A DNA stretch of 64,000 nt from Pleurostoma richardsiae (taxonomy: Eukaryota; Ascomycota; Sordariomycetes; Calosphaeriales; Pleurostomataceae). How positions within the stretch are numbered: position 1 is the first letter of the stretch; each line of letters starts with the position of its first letter. The notes beneath the pieces are model-generated. The model saw only the letters and a list, made by a program, of their open reading frames with translations, did no database searches and was not told where the DNA came from. The position numbers and the translations under genes were made by a program. The DNA lies in NCBI GenBank assembly GCA_030052745.1, contig JANBVO010000015.1, positions 186,001-250,000 of the forward strand, in the 5' to 3' direction. Shown here in pieces: positions 52,384 through 63,190 of the stretch.

Positions 52384-54391
52384 ATGGACGAAGAAGTGCA
52401 AACCCATGTCAGGAAGCAACGGCGGCGACCCGCGCCCGACAATGCGGACAACCGCCCGGGCCCATCGCAGCCCAAGAGACTCCGGCAAAGCACATCCGAG
52501 CTTCCATGCACGCCATGTACACTCATGTTCTCCCACCAGGGCTTGGAAGACCTAAATTCATCTAGCGGATTCCGTCACCGTTCCCGTGCTGAGTGCATGG
52601 CTTCTGGAACTGCAGGTTGTCGAATGTGCAAGTACATCTTCGTCGCCGTCTGTAAAGAATATGACAAGAACTGGGCGGGCGATGATCGGCTAATATTTCG
52701 AAATTTCCGAAATACACACTCAACGAGAACGGTTTCTGGCACGCGGTTGCGTGGTATCTATGGGCTTAAAGGCAGCTTTGAATCCGCACCCGACAAATAC
52801 ATCGTCACAATCTATCCATTTGCCAAGAAGGGTAAAGTACCCTCTATACCGTCGCCTCGTCAACGACAAAACCTAACAGGATTTAGCAAACCCTATAGGA
52901 GAAATTGTACGCCGAAGACCTCTCCACAGAAACGTGAAAAGCGACAATGTGTTTGCCGCAGCAAAGTCTCTCATCGAAGAGTGTATGAATCCCGAGAAGC
53001 CTCACAAACATTGCCGGTACTCACGAGACACTGTGCTTCCGACGCGTGTTATCGACGTTGGCATACCCGAGGATTCCCATCCAAGAATCAAACTCAGAGT
53101 CAACGAAACAGAAACACATGCGCCGTATCTTGCTTTAAGTTACTGCTGGGGGGAGCAACCCGAGCAGACCTCATCGGTCCAACCGCTTCTGCTACGCAGG
53201 GATACTCTTGAGGACTTGGTGGGCGACATTGAGCTCTCGAGTCTCCAGCAATCGATACAGGATGCTATAACCGTCACTCGCAAATTTGGTTTTCGCTATA
53301 TCTGGATCGATGCGTTGTGCATCATTCAAGACTGCGAGGTCGACAAAGACAAGGAGATTTCACAGATGGCGTCTATCTATAAGAATGCTGCTGTAACCAT
53401 CGCGGCATCGTCTTCTGAAAATGCGAGGGATGGGTTTCTTTCGAAGAGAATCCGGTCCTACTGTCCAGACTATGAGTTCCACATTCCCATGCCAAATGGG
53501 GACAAAGGTATTGTGTATCTTTCGACGGAAACATACAAACTCGAACATCCCCTAGACAAGAGAGGCTGGGCCTTGCAAGAATTCATACTGTCATCAAGGA
53601 TGCTCATATTCTCTGACTACGAGCTTCTGTGGCAATGTAAGGAGGTAGACCTACGCGGCGTTACGGGTAAAGGGCTCGAGTATCTACAACCATTCGAAGC
53701 TCTTCCATGGACTGTCTTTGACGATGATGCGGAGCCCGACTTTGGGAACCTTGACTGCGACAAGATATATCTCTGGAAAGCGATTGTCCAACAGTACACG
53801 GAACGCAAGTTGACGGACCCGGAAGATCGAGTTCGGGCAGTTAAGGGGATAATCTCCGAGCTAGAAATGCTATGGCACGACGCGAATATCTACGGGCTCT
53901 GGAAGAAATGGTTCATAGAGCTCCTGGCATGGTACAAACCACAGGTTGACAGAGAACAACAGCGGTGCCTCAGGCGGGCACCCAGCTGGTCATGGGCATC
54001 TCTCAATGGCGTAATCCACCACGAGGGGGGCGTTTGGACTGAAGATGCCAAAGTCAAGTCACTGACCGTATCGGCCGCAAAGCTAACATGCCGTGTTCTA
54101 GAAGAAGATGATATACGGTATGAGAAGGCTCATACCATCTCGGAGCGGCCAGATCTAGTGGACCCAAGCGCAGAAATTCGGCAGTTAACACACCGAAATA
54201 AAGAGACGGAATATTTGCTTCTAGGTACAGTCGAGATAGATGGAGGCGTTGAGAAAGGTATCGGCTTGCTTGTATTGGACGTAGGCACGGGAGTTTATCG
54301 GAGACTCGGATTGGCCATCTTCGCAGATATGACTCTCTGGAAAGATGCGAAACGACGGGATATCATGTTAGAGCCAAAGCACAAGGGATAG
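52384..54391 (+). CDS. HET-domain protein (heterokaryon incompatibility)
   Basis: Spliced model: exons 52384-52831 and 52887-54391, giving 650 residues. A basic, Arg-rich N-terminus (RKQRRRP) and a Cys-containing segment (CTPCTLMF, GCRMCKYIF) precede the HET domain. The domain shows APYLALSYCWGEQ (about residues 228-240), SIQDAITVTRKFGFRYIWIDALCIIQD, and EISQMASIYKNAAVTIAASSSENARDGFL, followed by RGWALQEFILSSRMLIF and the later APSWSWASL motif. HET proteins trigger growth arrest or cell death when unlike fungal strains fuse, often working with a STAND partner. The gene ends about 170 bp from the end of the NACHT gene, facing it. The splice uses AG|GTAAAG and an acceptor after a CTAAC branch site. 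ATG 52384 lies in GCCATGG. Confidence 0.92.
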
Positions 54392-54561
54392 GACCCGAGA
54401 TAATGGCCTCATTTATTGAGACATATGACACATCTTAGAACCACTCCCATACGCTAATCTGCTTGTTCATATTTCTCTTTTAGTGTCACACCTCCAAACG
54501 TGTCTTCACCGGAGCAAAACTGCCATACCAGAACACCCATTCACAGACAGAGTATATCACA

Positions 54562-57500
54562 TTACGTCTTTTTCCTAGAATGAATCTTCTCATGTCTCTG
54601 ACGGTCATTCAGCCTCGCAAATGCCTTTTCGCAAATTGAGCATGCATACGGACGCTCTCCAAAGTGGCTCCTCATGTGACCCTTAAGATTGTCGTTCCGT
54701 GTAAACGTCTTCGGGCATATGGTGCAGGTAAACGATCTGCGCCCGCTCGTAAGATGCAGAGCCTCAAACATGGACGGTCTTTCACTCAGCTCCGGGTGAT
54801 ACGTCCATACGTGCCTCTCTTTATCCTTGTTGGAGGAGAAACCCGCTGGAGCGAGGTTACAGTTCACAGGACATGGGTACGGCCTGTCGTGGCGGGTGTC
54901 GTGGGCCTCGCGTTCCTCCTTCTTGTCGTAGCCCAAATAGAAGAATTTGCACAGCACGCGCTTGCATTTGAAGAGGTTGGGGCCGTAGTAGTCCTCTATA
55001 GTGTCATTGAGTGTGGCTTTTGAACTAGGCGTGAAGTTCTCTAATATAATTCTGTTTTCTCGTAGAGTGTCGTCGAGCTGAGCGATGCCAATAGTGTTGC
55101 GGATGTCATATGTGCCCTTCTGGTGGGTATAGATATGGTTCCATAGGAAGCAGAGGTTTTCGTAGAATGAGAGTCCTGAGAACTTGGCGAGATCGGAAGG
55201 TGTTTGCTCGAGGTCGGGGTGCGGTTCTCTCGTGAGGTTTTCATGATGCGTGTCGATAAAAGACTTCAAGGCAGAGCTAAACCTCTCTTCGTACTCTTGG
55301 CTATAATTTCCACCGCTAAACAGGTCTCTACATTCCATAAAAAGCGTGGCAATGTGACTGTGCCACTGGGAACAAGCATAGTCTTGGAAGGAGAACCAAC
55401 CGAGCCTGACCTTGTCCTCGCGCTCGTCCTTCCCATAGTGGGCCGACGAGCTTAAAAGACAAAGGTATCTGAGACAGAGGATTGTGAGTTCACACTGAAC
55501 TGCTTGCTTATTGATATGCTCGTTTCGGAGGATGTAGCTGTTGGTTGTTAACAATTGAAAGACAAAGATGGTCCGCTAAGCAATGTGTTACTTACCGCCG
55601 CGCAGTCGAATGAATAATCCGGATATGATCGCCATCTAGGACGTGCACTAATGCCCCGAGGTACTTCTTGGCGGTCTGCCGGAGCATTTTGTTGTCGAAG
55701 TCAACGATTTGATTGATCGGATCATAAGAAAGAATGGACTGCATTTCGTGCCATTTCAGAGGTCGCTTTGCGCAGACCAGCCAGCCCAAGAGGAGCTTAG
55801 CCATTTGCCAATGGGCTTCACCATCGGCAAGTTGCAATAACTCGGCCTTAATTGCTCCCAGAAGCTTTTCATACCTATGAGTAGTGATCAGCTCTGTTCC
55901 TGATCCGTCCATTGACAGGAGTAGATAATAGACACACATCTGCGAGAGGGCCTTGGGTAGCATTTCCTCTTTGATCTTCTCGAGGAGCTTCTCTTTGGTC
56001 GGCTGTTGTAGAAGATACTCGATGGCGAGATGGGCATAGAGAAACATGTCTACAATTCTCGTCGGTCTACATCGATACAACTCATTGTGGTAACTCACCT
56101 TCGCTCCGGTGGCAAATAATACTTTCAAGCTGTGCCCTATCGTCTTCAGAAAGATTGAAGCCACTACTTGTGGCACGTCTCTCGGAAAAGTCCGGGATTC
56201 TCTTTTTCACATAGGCCCTGATGTCGTCTGCATTGTCGGTCGACCTGAGTTCCACACAGGCATCGTCTTTCGGCATGGACCTCTTGACTGGCTCTGGCAT
56301 CGGCTGGCTCATGAAGAGAACCCTCAGTCTGCCCTGCGCGATGTCGTTGTCGCACTTTGTAGCCTGCTCCATGAAGAACTCTGCAGTTTTGCACATCTCT
56401 TCACTTGTTTCACACTCGTCAAGTCCGTCCACGATGACGTACTGCCTGGAATTATACTGAAAGAAGACCTCGATGAGATTTTCGGCAACTTCTGCATTTT
56501 CCAGGGTTGTACATCCACTCGACAAGGCCTTTTCGCTACAGAGGGGTAAAAGTTCTTCGTTGGTATCGACCATCTGGTGGAGGATACCCTTGAGGATATC
56601 AAGATAGGTGCGATGTTCGGAATCTTCTTCCTGGCAGTAGAAGTAGTACGTTTTGCTTTCCCGCGGGACTGCGCGCTTCTTCTTTTCTGTGCAGAGCACA
56701 TTTAGCTCGTCTACGAGGAGCGATGCCAAAACGCTTTTACCTGTATCTCATTAGCTCAATTATTTCCCCGGTCGTATAGACGTCATTAATTACCAAATCC
56801 CTTGCTGCCGTGGAGCCAGATGGCAGATTCCGGAGGCTGGTCTTCTTTCATCCAGTCAGTGATTTCACAATACCTCCTGAACAACCAGCGGCCAGTGTCC
56901 GGACATATTCTCGTCTCTTGAAACCTTTTATGGAGCGACTGCGTCTTCTTCGAGGCTGATATCCACGTCATGACGCTCTTTTTTTCGTCTGCTTTTCTGA
57001 TTCTCTCTGCCTCCTCAAATCCAAGTCGATGTCTCTTCAAGTCTTGGCGATAGTTCTGTAATTCCATCCTAGCATCATCCCAGCCTTGAATAGTATCCGA
57101 CCAAAGTCCCCCGCACACCCAATCGTCGTCGTCTTGCTCCAAGTTCGCTTGACTGTTTCGGAGAGACGATCCATGCGCTTGTATGAACCGCCTGTGTTCT
57201 TCTAGAGAGGCTGCTAAGTGCTCAAACGTACGGCTTAATGAATCCCAAGTGAACCTGTGAAGCTTGTGCCACACTAGAGAACTGATTAGTATTTTTGTCA
57301 CAACTGACGCTATTCCGGTCTCAATCTCACCGCTAGGTCGAAGAGAGAAGAGCTTGTATGCAAGCCGATGGAACGTAAGAACATCCTGGTAGATGTGTAC
57401 CAGACATTCCTCACTCTCTGGCAGTCCGATAAAAAGCCGTGTATACTCGTAAAGCGGTGGTATTATATTTCCGAACTGCTCGTATACGTCGAATACGTTA

Positions 57501-57887
57501 TCAAATGCTCTTTCTGTGAGATTCGTGGCCTACATCACAAACGGTTAGCACGAGATATCCACCCTTGGTATGGCATAGGAGAGTTGAGCACAGGCATACC
57601 TTGAGGAGATATCGGACTGGACCCCAAACGTAGGCCATGACTTTTATGGTGTGTTGAAACTTGATGGCGGCTAACACCCTCTCTAGATGCGCCATGCCGG
57701 TCAGGAAGGGGCTAATTCTCTTCATGTTCATCATAGTCTTTGTTATTTCGCGCTGGGATTGAATGACACCGATGTCGTGACACGCAGCTTCGTAGTTGCT
57801 CGACTCGAAGAATTCCTTGTCCTGGGATTTTAGAAGGTCCCAGGTCCCGAATTCGTCCGCAAGGACAAGCAGCTCATCGATAGCCAT
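54562..57887 (-). CDS. NACHT STAND protein with C-terminal C2H2 zinc fingers
   Basis: Spliced model: exons 57887-57600, 57529-56794, 56740-56099, 56049-55938, 55874-55596 and 55537-54562, giving 1010 residues with every phase closed. N-terminal about 270 residues match the helical DUF7708-like region (VMAYVWGPVRYLLKATNLTERAFDNVFDVYEQFG). The NACHT/NPHP3-like ATPase follows, with Walker A GSKGFGKS restored by splicing (about 337-344) and Walker B YVIVDGLDEC (about 440-450), then winged-helix-like MFLYAHLAIEYLL and WLVCAKRPLKWHEMQSIL. The C-terminus has two good C2H2 fingers, CTICPKTFTRNDNLKGHMRSH and CSICEKAFARLNDRQRHEKIH, plus degenerate ones upstream (CPVNCNLAPAGFSSNKDKERH). It is an NLR-like molecule in which ligand sensing would drive oligomerisation, though fingers replace the usual WD or ankyrin repeats. 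The 63-bp intron at 55937-55875 is in frame and open. Confidence 0.9.
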
Positions 57888-58302
57888 TGTTGCGATTGGT
57901 TGACACTATTACGGGCATTGATATCGAGTTTGATTGACAGAATGAACAATCGAAACGTGCCAGCTTCTGAAGCTATAATATGGCAAAGAAGCGAAGGTTC
58001 ATTGGGGGGGTTGGGGTCAGGCTATGAGTCTTTGGTCAGGCCGGAAAGGCAGCAAGAGGCAGCCATCGGATAACATAGGGGCGGCTCAGGGTAGGTACGT
58101 ACCTCCTTGAATTCACCTTGATTGGATTGTGGAGCGAAGCGCACCAGGCAACAGCGTGCACTGCCACCTCAGCCATGTATGCCCGGCTTTGACGGGCGTA
58201 AATATGTGCTAGTTGGGCTGCAACGTATCTATAGAATATACGAGGCTCCAGATATTTCGCCAAGGTCCCTCGCCGACCACAGAGGATCATCGATTAATCA
58301 CG
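57888..58302. promoter_or_regulatory. Divergent promoter, NACHT gene / SNF2-RING gene
   Basis: Only 415 bp separate the two outward-facing starts, so regulatory sequence is almost certainly shared. No other gene fits. A G-rich tract (GGGGGGGTTGGGG, about 58003-58015) lies on the plus strand. Confidence 0.5.
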
Positions 58303-61300
58303 ATGTCTAACCCTTTGAAGCGAGTTCTGAATCCTATCGAGGAGATAGACCATGTTTCCTCCAACTTCAGTACCTCTGCCATACCCGGCGTCGACTCAAG
58401 CCGACTGTCTCAGCAGGAAGCATGGCATGGCTGTGGTACCTCTCCCGACACACCACGACGGAGTCAATTCCACGGACCGAGTTCTGTAAATTCAAGAAGG
58501 TATGCAGAATATTCGCGCAGTCCCCAGGAGCCCTGCTAAAGAGCCCAGCGACATCCCGGTTATGACAACAGCGGACTCTCTGCCAGATGTGTTTAGCCAA
58601 ATCCTGCATGACCCGGACATCGGCAGCCAAATGTCACTGATGAGTCTCGACGATACAGACTATAATCTAGCGAGCGCGCTCACGGAATGGGGAAATGAGA
58701 TGACCTCGAGAAATCTTGACTCCATCCAGTCGATTTCCATCCCAACCCACGAGACATCGCACTTGTCTTCCGTCGCGCCGGAGTCAGGGAAATCGAGAGT
58801 TGAGTCTTTAACCGTGGCAGACGATGAAGAGACCATATGCTACGGAATGGTGAGTACCACTACACTCGTCTCTGTGACTTCTCTGACTTGGGACACGTTT
58901 CGTTCGCACTAGCTGCATAACGTCGATGTCAAACTAGTAGGCGACATGCAAATCACGAGCTGCAAGCTCGGAAAAATCGAAGCCCGCTACGAGTGCTTCA
59001 AGCTCAACGATAGACAGGACCACATCCTCCTGTGCTTCCAGGATGACGGCGAGGTATTTGGTTACCTACGCTCAGCTGTGGGCAAGACGCTTGCACCGCT
59101 ACTAGCTAAGCCATACGTTGAGTTCGAGCCTATCGTAAATATCTTTGATCTGAGGGATATCATCGGGCGTGCTGAGAAGCCGGCAGAGGCAGTTGCTAAA
59201 ATTGACATCAATGTATACGGCCCGCGGCGAACCGGGACGGAGATTGGTGACACTCTCTCGCGCGGCAAGCTATGGCTGCAGAAGCCTGGCCATGCGACAC
59301 CCGGAGTGGTTTACGACAATCCGCACTTCTTGCATGTCAAGACCAGTGGCGCCCAAGTGCAGTCCGTTCAAACTGCGAGACAAGTCGTTGATGAGGGTCG
59401 TGTGAGCGAGGAGGACCGAGAAAAGCGATTGCGGACGATGGTAGAGGAGGTGTACAAGTCTCTGGACCGCACTCGGCATCTTGACATAGTGGAAGGCGGA
59501 AGTAGGGTTGCCCGGAAACTTCTCAGGTAGGTCTTATATCATTTTGGGTTTGTGTTCCGTGACTTAATAATATGCCGTCGTCAGACACCAACAAGAAGCA
59601 CTAGGCTTTATGCTGGAGAGAGAATCTGGTCATATCAACGACAGGTACAGGCTCTGGAAGAGGGTGGTTTTGGAAGACGGGAGGGAAGAGTGCGTTGCAT
59701 ATCAATTCATTTCAATGTCCACGGTTAACATGATTGCAGGTACCACCATAGAATCACCAGAGCCAAGGCGAAACAAGGTATCGAACCGGACGAGAGAGGC
59801 GGTGGCATTTTGGCCGACGACATGGGCTTGGGGAAGTCCTTGTCCACTCTCGCCCTGATTGCGAAGACTCTTGATAACGGCAAAGAGTGGGCGCAGCAGC
59901 AGAACGGCAGTGCTGAAGGCAAGAAGGCGCTCAACCACTCGGGTTCCACTCTTGTAGTCGTCCCGTTTGCCCGTACGCGGCCCTCCTCCTCTGTTTAGAA
60001 GAAATATCTGAGCTGACTTGGCCAGTTCTCATTCACAACTGGGTGGAGGAAATAAAAAAGTAGCATTCTTCTGATTTTGCAGAGACATCATCACTGACTG
60101 ATTACAGCCACTTGAAAGGAGGCCTGGAGATAGTCAAATACCACGGTCCCGGCCGACCGAAAGACTGCGATACACTCTCAAACTCCGACATAGTCATAAC
60201 CACGTACAACACCCTCACTACTGAGTTCCAAGATAAGACCAGGCGCTCTCCCCTCCACCAAATCGGCTGGTACAGAGTCGTCCTCGACGAAGGCAAGCCG
60301 CGATCTCTGTTTCCACGTCTCATGGGCACATCTGACAACTCTCAGCACACACCATCCGCCGCCCAGCCACAGCCTTCCACCACGCTTGCTGCGGCCTCCA
60401 CGCCCGCTCGCGATGGTGTCTCACGGGTACACCCATTCAAAATAAGCTTGCCGACATCGGTGCGCTCTTCGCCTTCATCCGCGCGGAGCCCTTCTCCAAA
60501 GCCTCTGCCTTCCGCAAATGGATTGAAGTCCCCTTCGAGCACAACTTCGAGAACCCCACAGTGGTCAGGGACCGTCTGGTCATGCTACTTGAGGCATTCT
60601 GCCTGCGCCGCACGAAGGACATCATCCAGCTACCCAAGCTACGGCAGCGGCTACGCATCCTGAAGTTCTCCGCTGCCGAGCGTGAACAATACGTAAATAC
60701 GAAGAGGATTCTGATGCGCGTGATCCGACATCGTGTCGGTGAGGCCGAGAAGATCTCCAAGTTCGGTCTCTTTCAGATGAACTTGCAAATGCGCCTCTTG
60801 TGCAACCACGGCACGTTCCAGCAACCCTTCTCCTGGCGCCGCCCCAGCTGTCAGGACGAACGCGACGCCGTTGTTTCTGCGCTTGGAGAGAACGGCGAGA
60901 TCATCTGCTCCGGCTGCCGGCTGCCCATGCCGATATTAGGGTCGAATTGGCTGAGCAACAGCTTTCGCAAGCAGTGCAATCACGTGTTATGCTCCGAGTG
61001 CATCGAGGAGTCAAACACGCTGGGCAATGTAGCTCAGACACAGCACTGTCCCATCTGTGCGCGGTCGCTTTCTCATGCACGGATCAAGGGCCACGTAGCG
61101 GGAGCGGACGTACCCATGCAAGATTCGCCTGTCAAGGAAGGGACTGGGGACGATACCGCTTATTCTTTCAGGGACGAGGGCCACTCGACAAAGATGCGGG
61201 CGCTGGTCGAGGACGTCAGCAACGACCTGTGGACGACGAAGAGGCATTATCCCTTCTTCCGCTAGAGGGAAAAGATAAACGTCTAACGTGAATAGCATTA

Positions 61301-61828
61301 TATTCTCGTGCTGGACTACCTCGTTGGAGCTACTGTCCAAGCACCTGACCGAAAACAACATTCCATATCTCCGAATCGACGGCGGCTGTCCCCTCCCACA
61401 GCGGCAGGCCAAGCTCGACCAATTTTCGAAAGACAACGGAACGCCTGTGCTCATCATGACGACTGGTACAGGCGGGTTCGGGTACGTCAGCTGCCTTGTT
61501 TCTCCTCTACTCGAGCACATGCGAGATTGACAAGTTCATAGACTGAATCTGATCTCCGCTAACCGCGTCTTCATCGTCGAGCCGCAGTGGAACCCGGGCG
61601 TAGAGAGCCAGGCGATCGCACGCGCCAACCGGCTGGGGCAGGAAAACGACGTGTGCGTTACGCGCTACATGATCCAAGATACCGTAGAAGAGGTTTGTTC
61701 TAGATGGTCCTCGCAGTCTTGCAGCGCATATTGACAACACGTAGGAAATTAGGTCCCAGCAGCAGTGGAAGAAGCAGCTCGCAGCTATTGGATTCGAAGA
61801 GACACCGGATGACCTTAATGATGAATAG
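58303..61828 (+). CDS. SNF2-family helicase with RING finger (Rad5/Rad16-like)
   Basis: Spliced model: exons 58303-58499, 58549-58849, 58913-59526, 59585-59689, 59740-59972, 60026-60059, 60108-60292, 60346-61243, 61296-61481, 61542-61692 and 61745-61828, giving 995 residues. Helicase motif I is GGGILADDMGLGKS (about 427-440) and motif II is DEAH (about 555), formed across an intron. Further motifs are LTGTPIQNKL, LRRTKD, a RING (CSGCRLP..CNHVLCSECI..CPIC, about 744-810), FSCWTTSLELL, TTGTGGFGLNL and VFIVEPQWNPGVESQAIARANRLGQ. Relatives are ATP-dependent chromatin or DNA-damage enzymes that also act as ubiquitin ligases. Two introns begin with GC rather than GT (60293 and 61244); the first has a consensus AG|GCAAGC context, the second is weaker. 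All phases close and the final Walker-type and RING motifs are intact, so I treat the gene as functional. Confidence 0.86.
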
Positions 61829-63190
61829 AAAGCTTTGTGGCAGGTTTCATAGCGACCATGCGGTAACACATGGAGTTCTGGAATCAAGTGGTAGGCTCGA
61901 GAGTGGCTCAAGCAGGTTGATTTAACCTTCAAAGACAGAGGTGCCTCCTTGAAGACCTAGGGCGGCTTTGAAGATGCAGTGTAAGCCACAGTACCTACAT
62001 GAATGGGCTGCGAAAATGCGACCCAACAAGTCAACCCACTAGCTCGCTAAACCCTGCCGGAAGACACACAAAGGTTGCTTTTAAAAATGCTGTGAAAGTG
62101 TGAGGGATTGAATGAAGGCAACTACGCTGCCGCGCAGGCTACGTCACGAGGTAGGTTGACCAATCAAGCAAATCAGTGAATTCTCCACATCAATTGTTCC
62201 CCCACCCCCTACAATGGGCGAGAGTGGCCTTAAAAATGCTGTGAAAGGAGTGCGCTCTGGTAGGTACACACATATGAAGATTGAACCAATCAACCAATTC
62301 TGTCAATTTTCCACACCGATGGTCGCCCCTCCACAAGGGGCGAGAGTGAGTTTAAAAATGCTGTGAATGATACCCTGCGGTATTCATGTGTATGGCAGCA
62401 TGTGCCCCACTCGCGGACCAACGGGTATACCCCACCGAATTCCGCCTCTCCTTGCTGCTCCAACATCCCGTCATGTACTCTGTACATACATCCCTTCAAG
62501 ATCATGACCTTGCAAGTGGTTTGAGGCACTAATTCTCTCACCGACGACTCCTTCGTACACAAATATCCTCAGACCTCACACACTTGGCGTTATGTTCTGG
62601 GGCTTCGATTTCTTTCGGCTCCGTAGCGCACTCATTCTTATTGTAAAACCCAATTGCAGCAAGATAACGACGACGAGGGCTACCGAGGACGCGAAGTACC
62701 TCTTGCCATCGTCGGAAACGGAAACCTGCCCCGAACCATCGTGGCATCACAATTGAGCTGAGGACTCCTCTACGGGGCTCGGTGACCAATTCGAGTCAGG
62801 TTTCGCCCGCCGTATCTAACCTGCAATTCCTTTCCTTGGCTCCAATATTTCCACCATCCCCGCTCCGAAGCGTCGATTTTTTTTTCATCTTCGACAATCC
62901 ATAACGCACCGTAAGCTCGTTCTCTGTTGCCTAAGTGGTAGTCGATCTTCGTCTCCCGCCGGTTGCCTAGAGGAGAGAAAGTGTGGCGACAGGAGTGGTT
63001 GATTCCGTGCCGATTGTCGGCTATCAGGATCGTGGTGGTGACGATATCGGTAGCATCTGTATGAGCCTCCGCCGCCTTGGTATTCAGCACTGCTTTGAGC
63101 GATTTTGGACCCGGATGAGCGAGTCGGAGGTCTCCGAGAGCGTTCTAGGGACTGCGCACACTGCCCCGAACCAGGGCAACGGCACGCCTT
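61829..63190. other. Intergenic between convergent SNF2-RING and permease genes
   Basis: 1.36 kb between facing 3' ends. It contains the three-copy degenerate repeat listed separately. Frames at about 62290-63090 on the minus strand lack domains, and no gene is supported. Confidence 0.5.
62030..62370. repeat. Three degenerate copies of an intergenic repeat ending in TTAAAAATGCTGTGAA
   Basis: The 16-mer TTAAAAATGCTGTGAA appears three times, at about 62081-62096, 62230-62245 and 62352-62367. The second and third copies share about 85 bp of upstream sequence: ACCAATCAA at the start, then an AATT..CCACA block, a C-rich stretch and GGGCGAGAGTG just before the core. The first copy is more divergent (it begins near CCCAACAAGTCAACCC). 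Spacing is about 150 and 122 bp. No coding capacity or terminal inverted repeat is visible. Confidence 0.75.

Noticed and set aside
58303-61828. SNF2-RING gene considered as a pseudogene because of broken frames and GC donors
   Set aside because: A full 11-exon model closes all phases and restores the Walker A, DEAH, RING and helicase C-terminal motifs.
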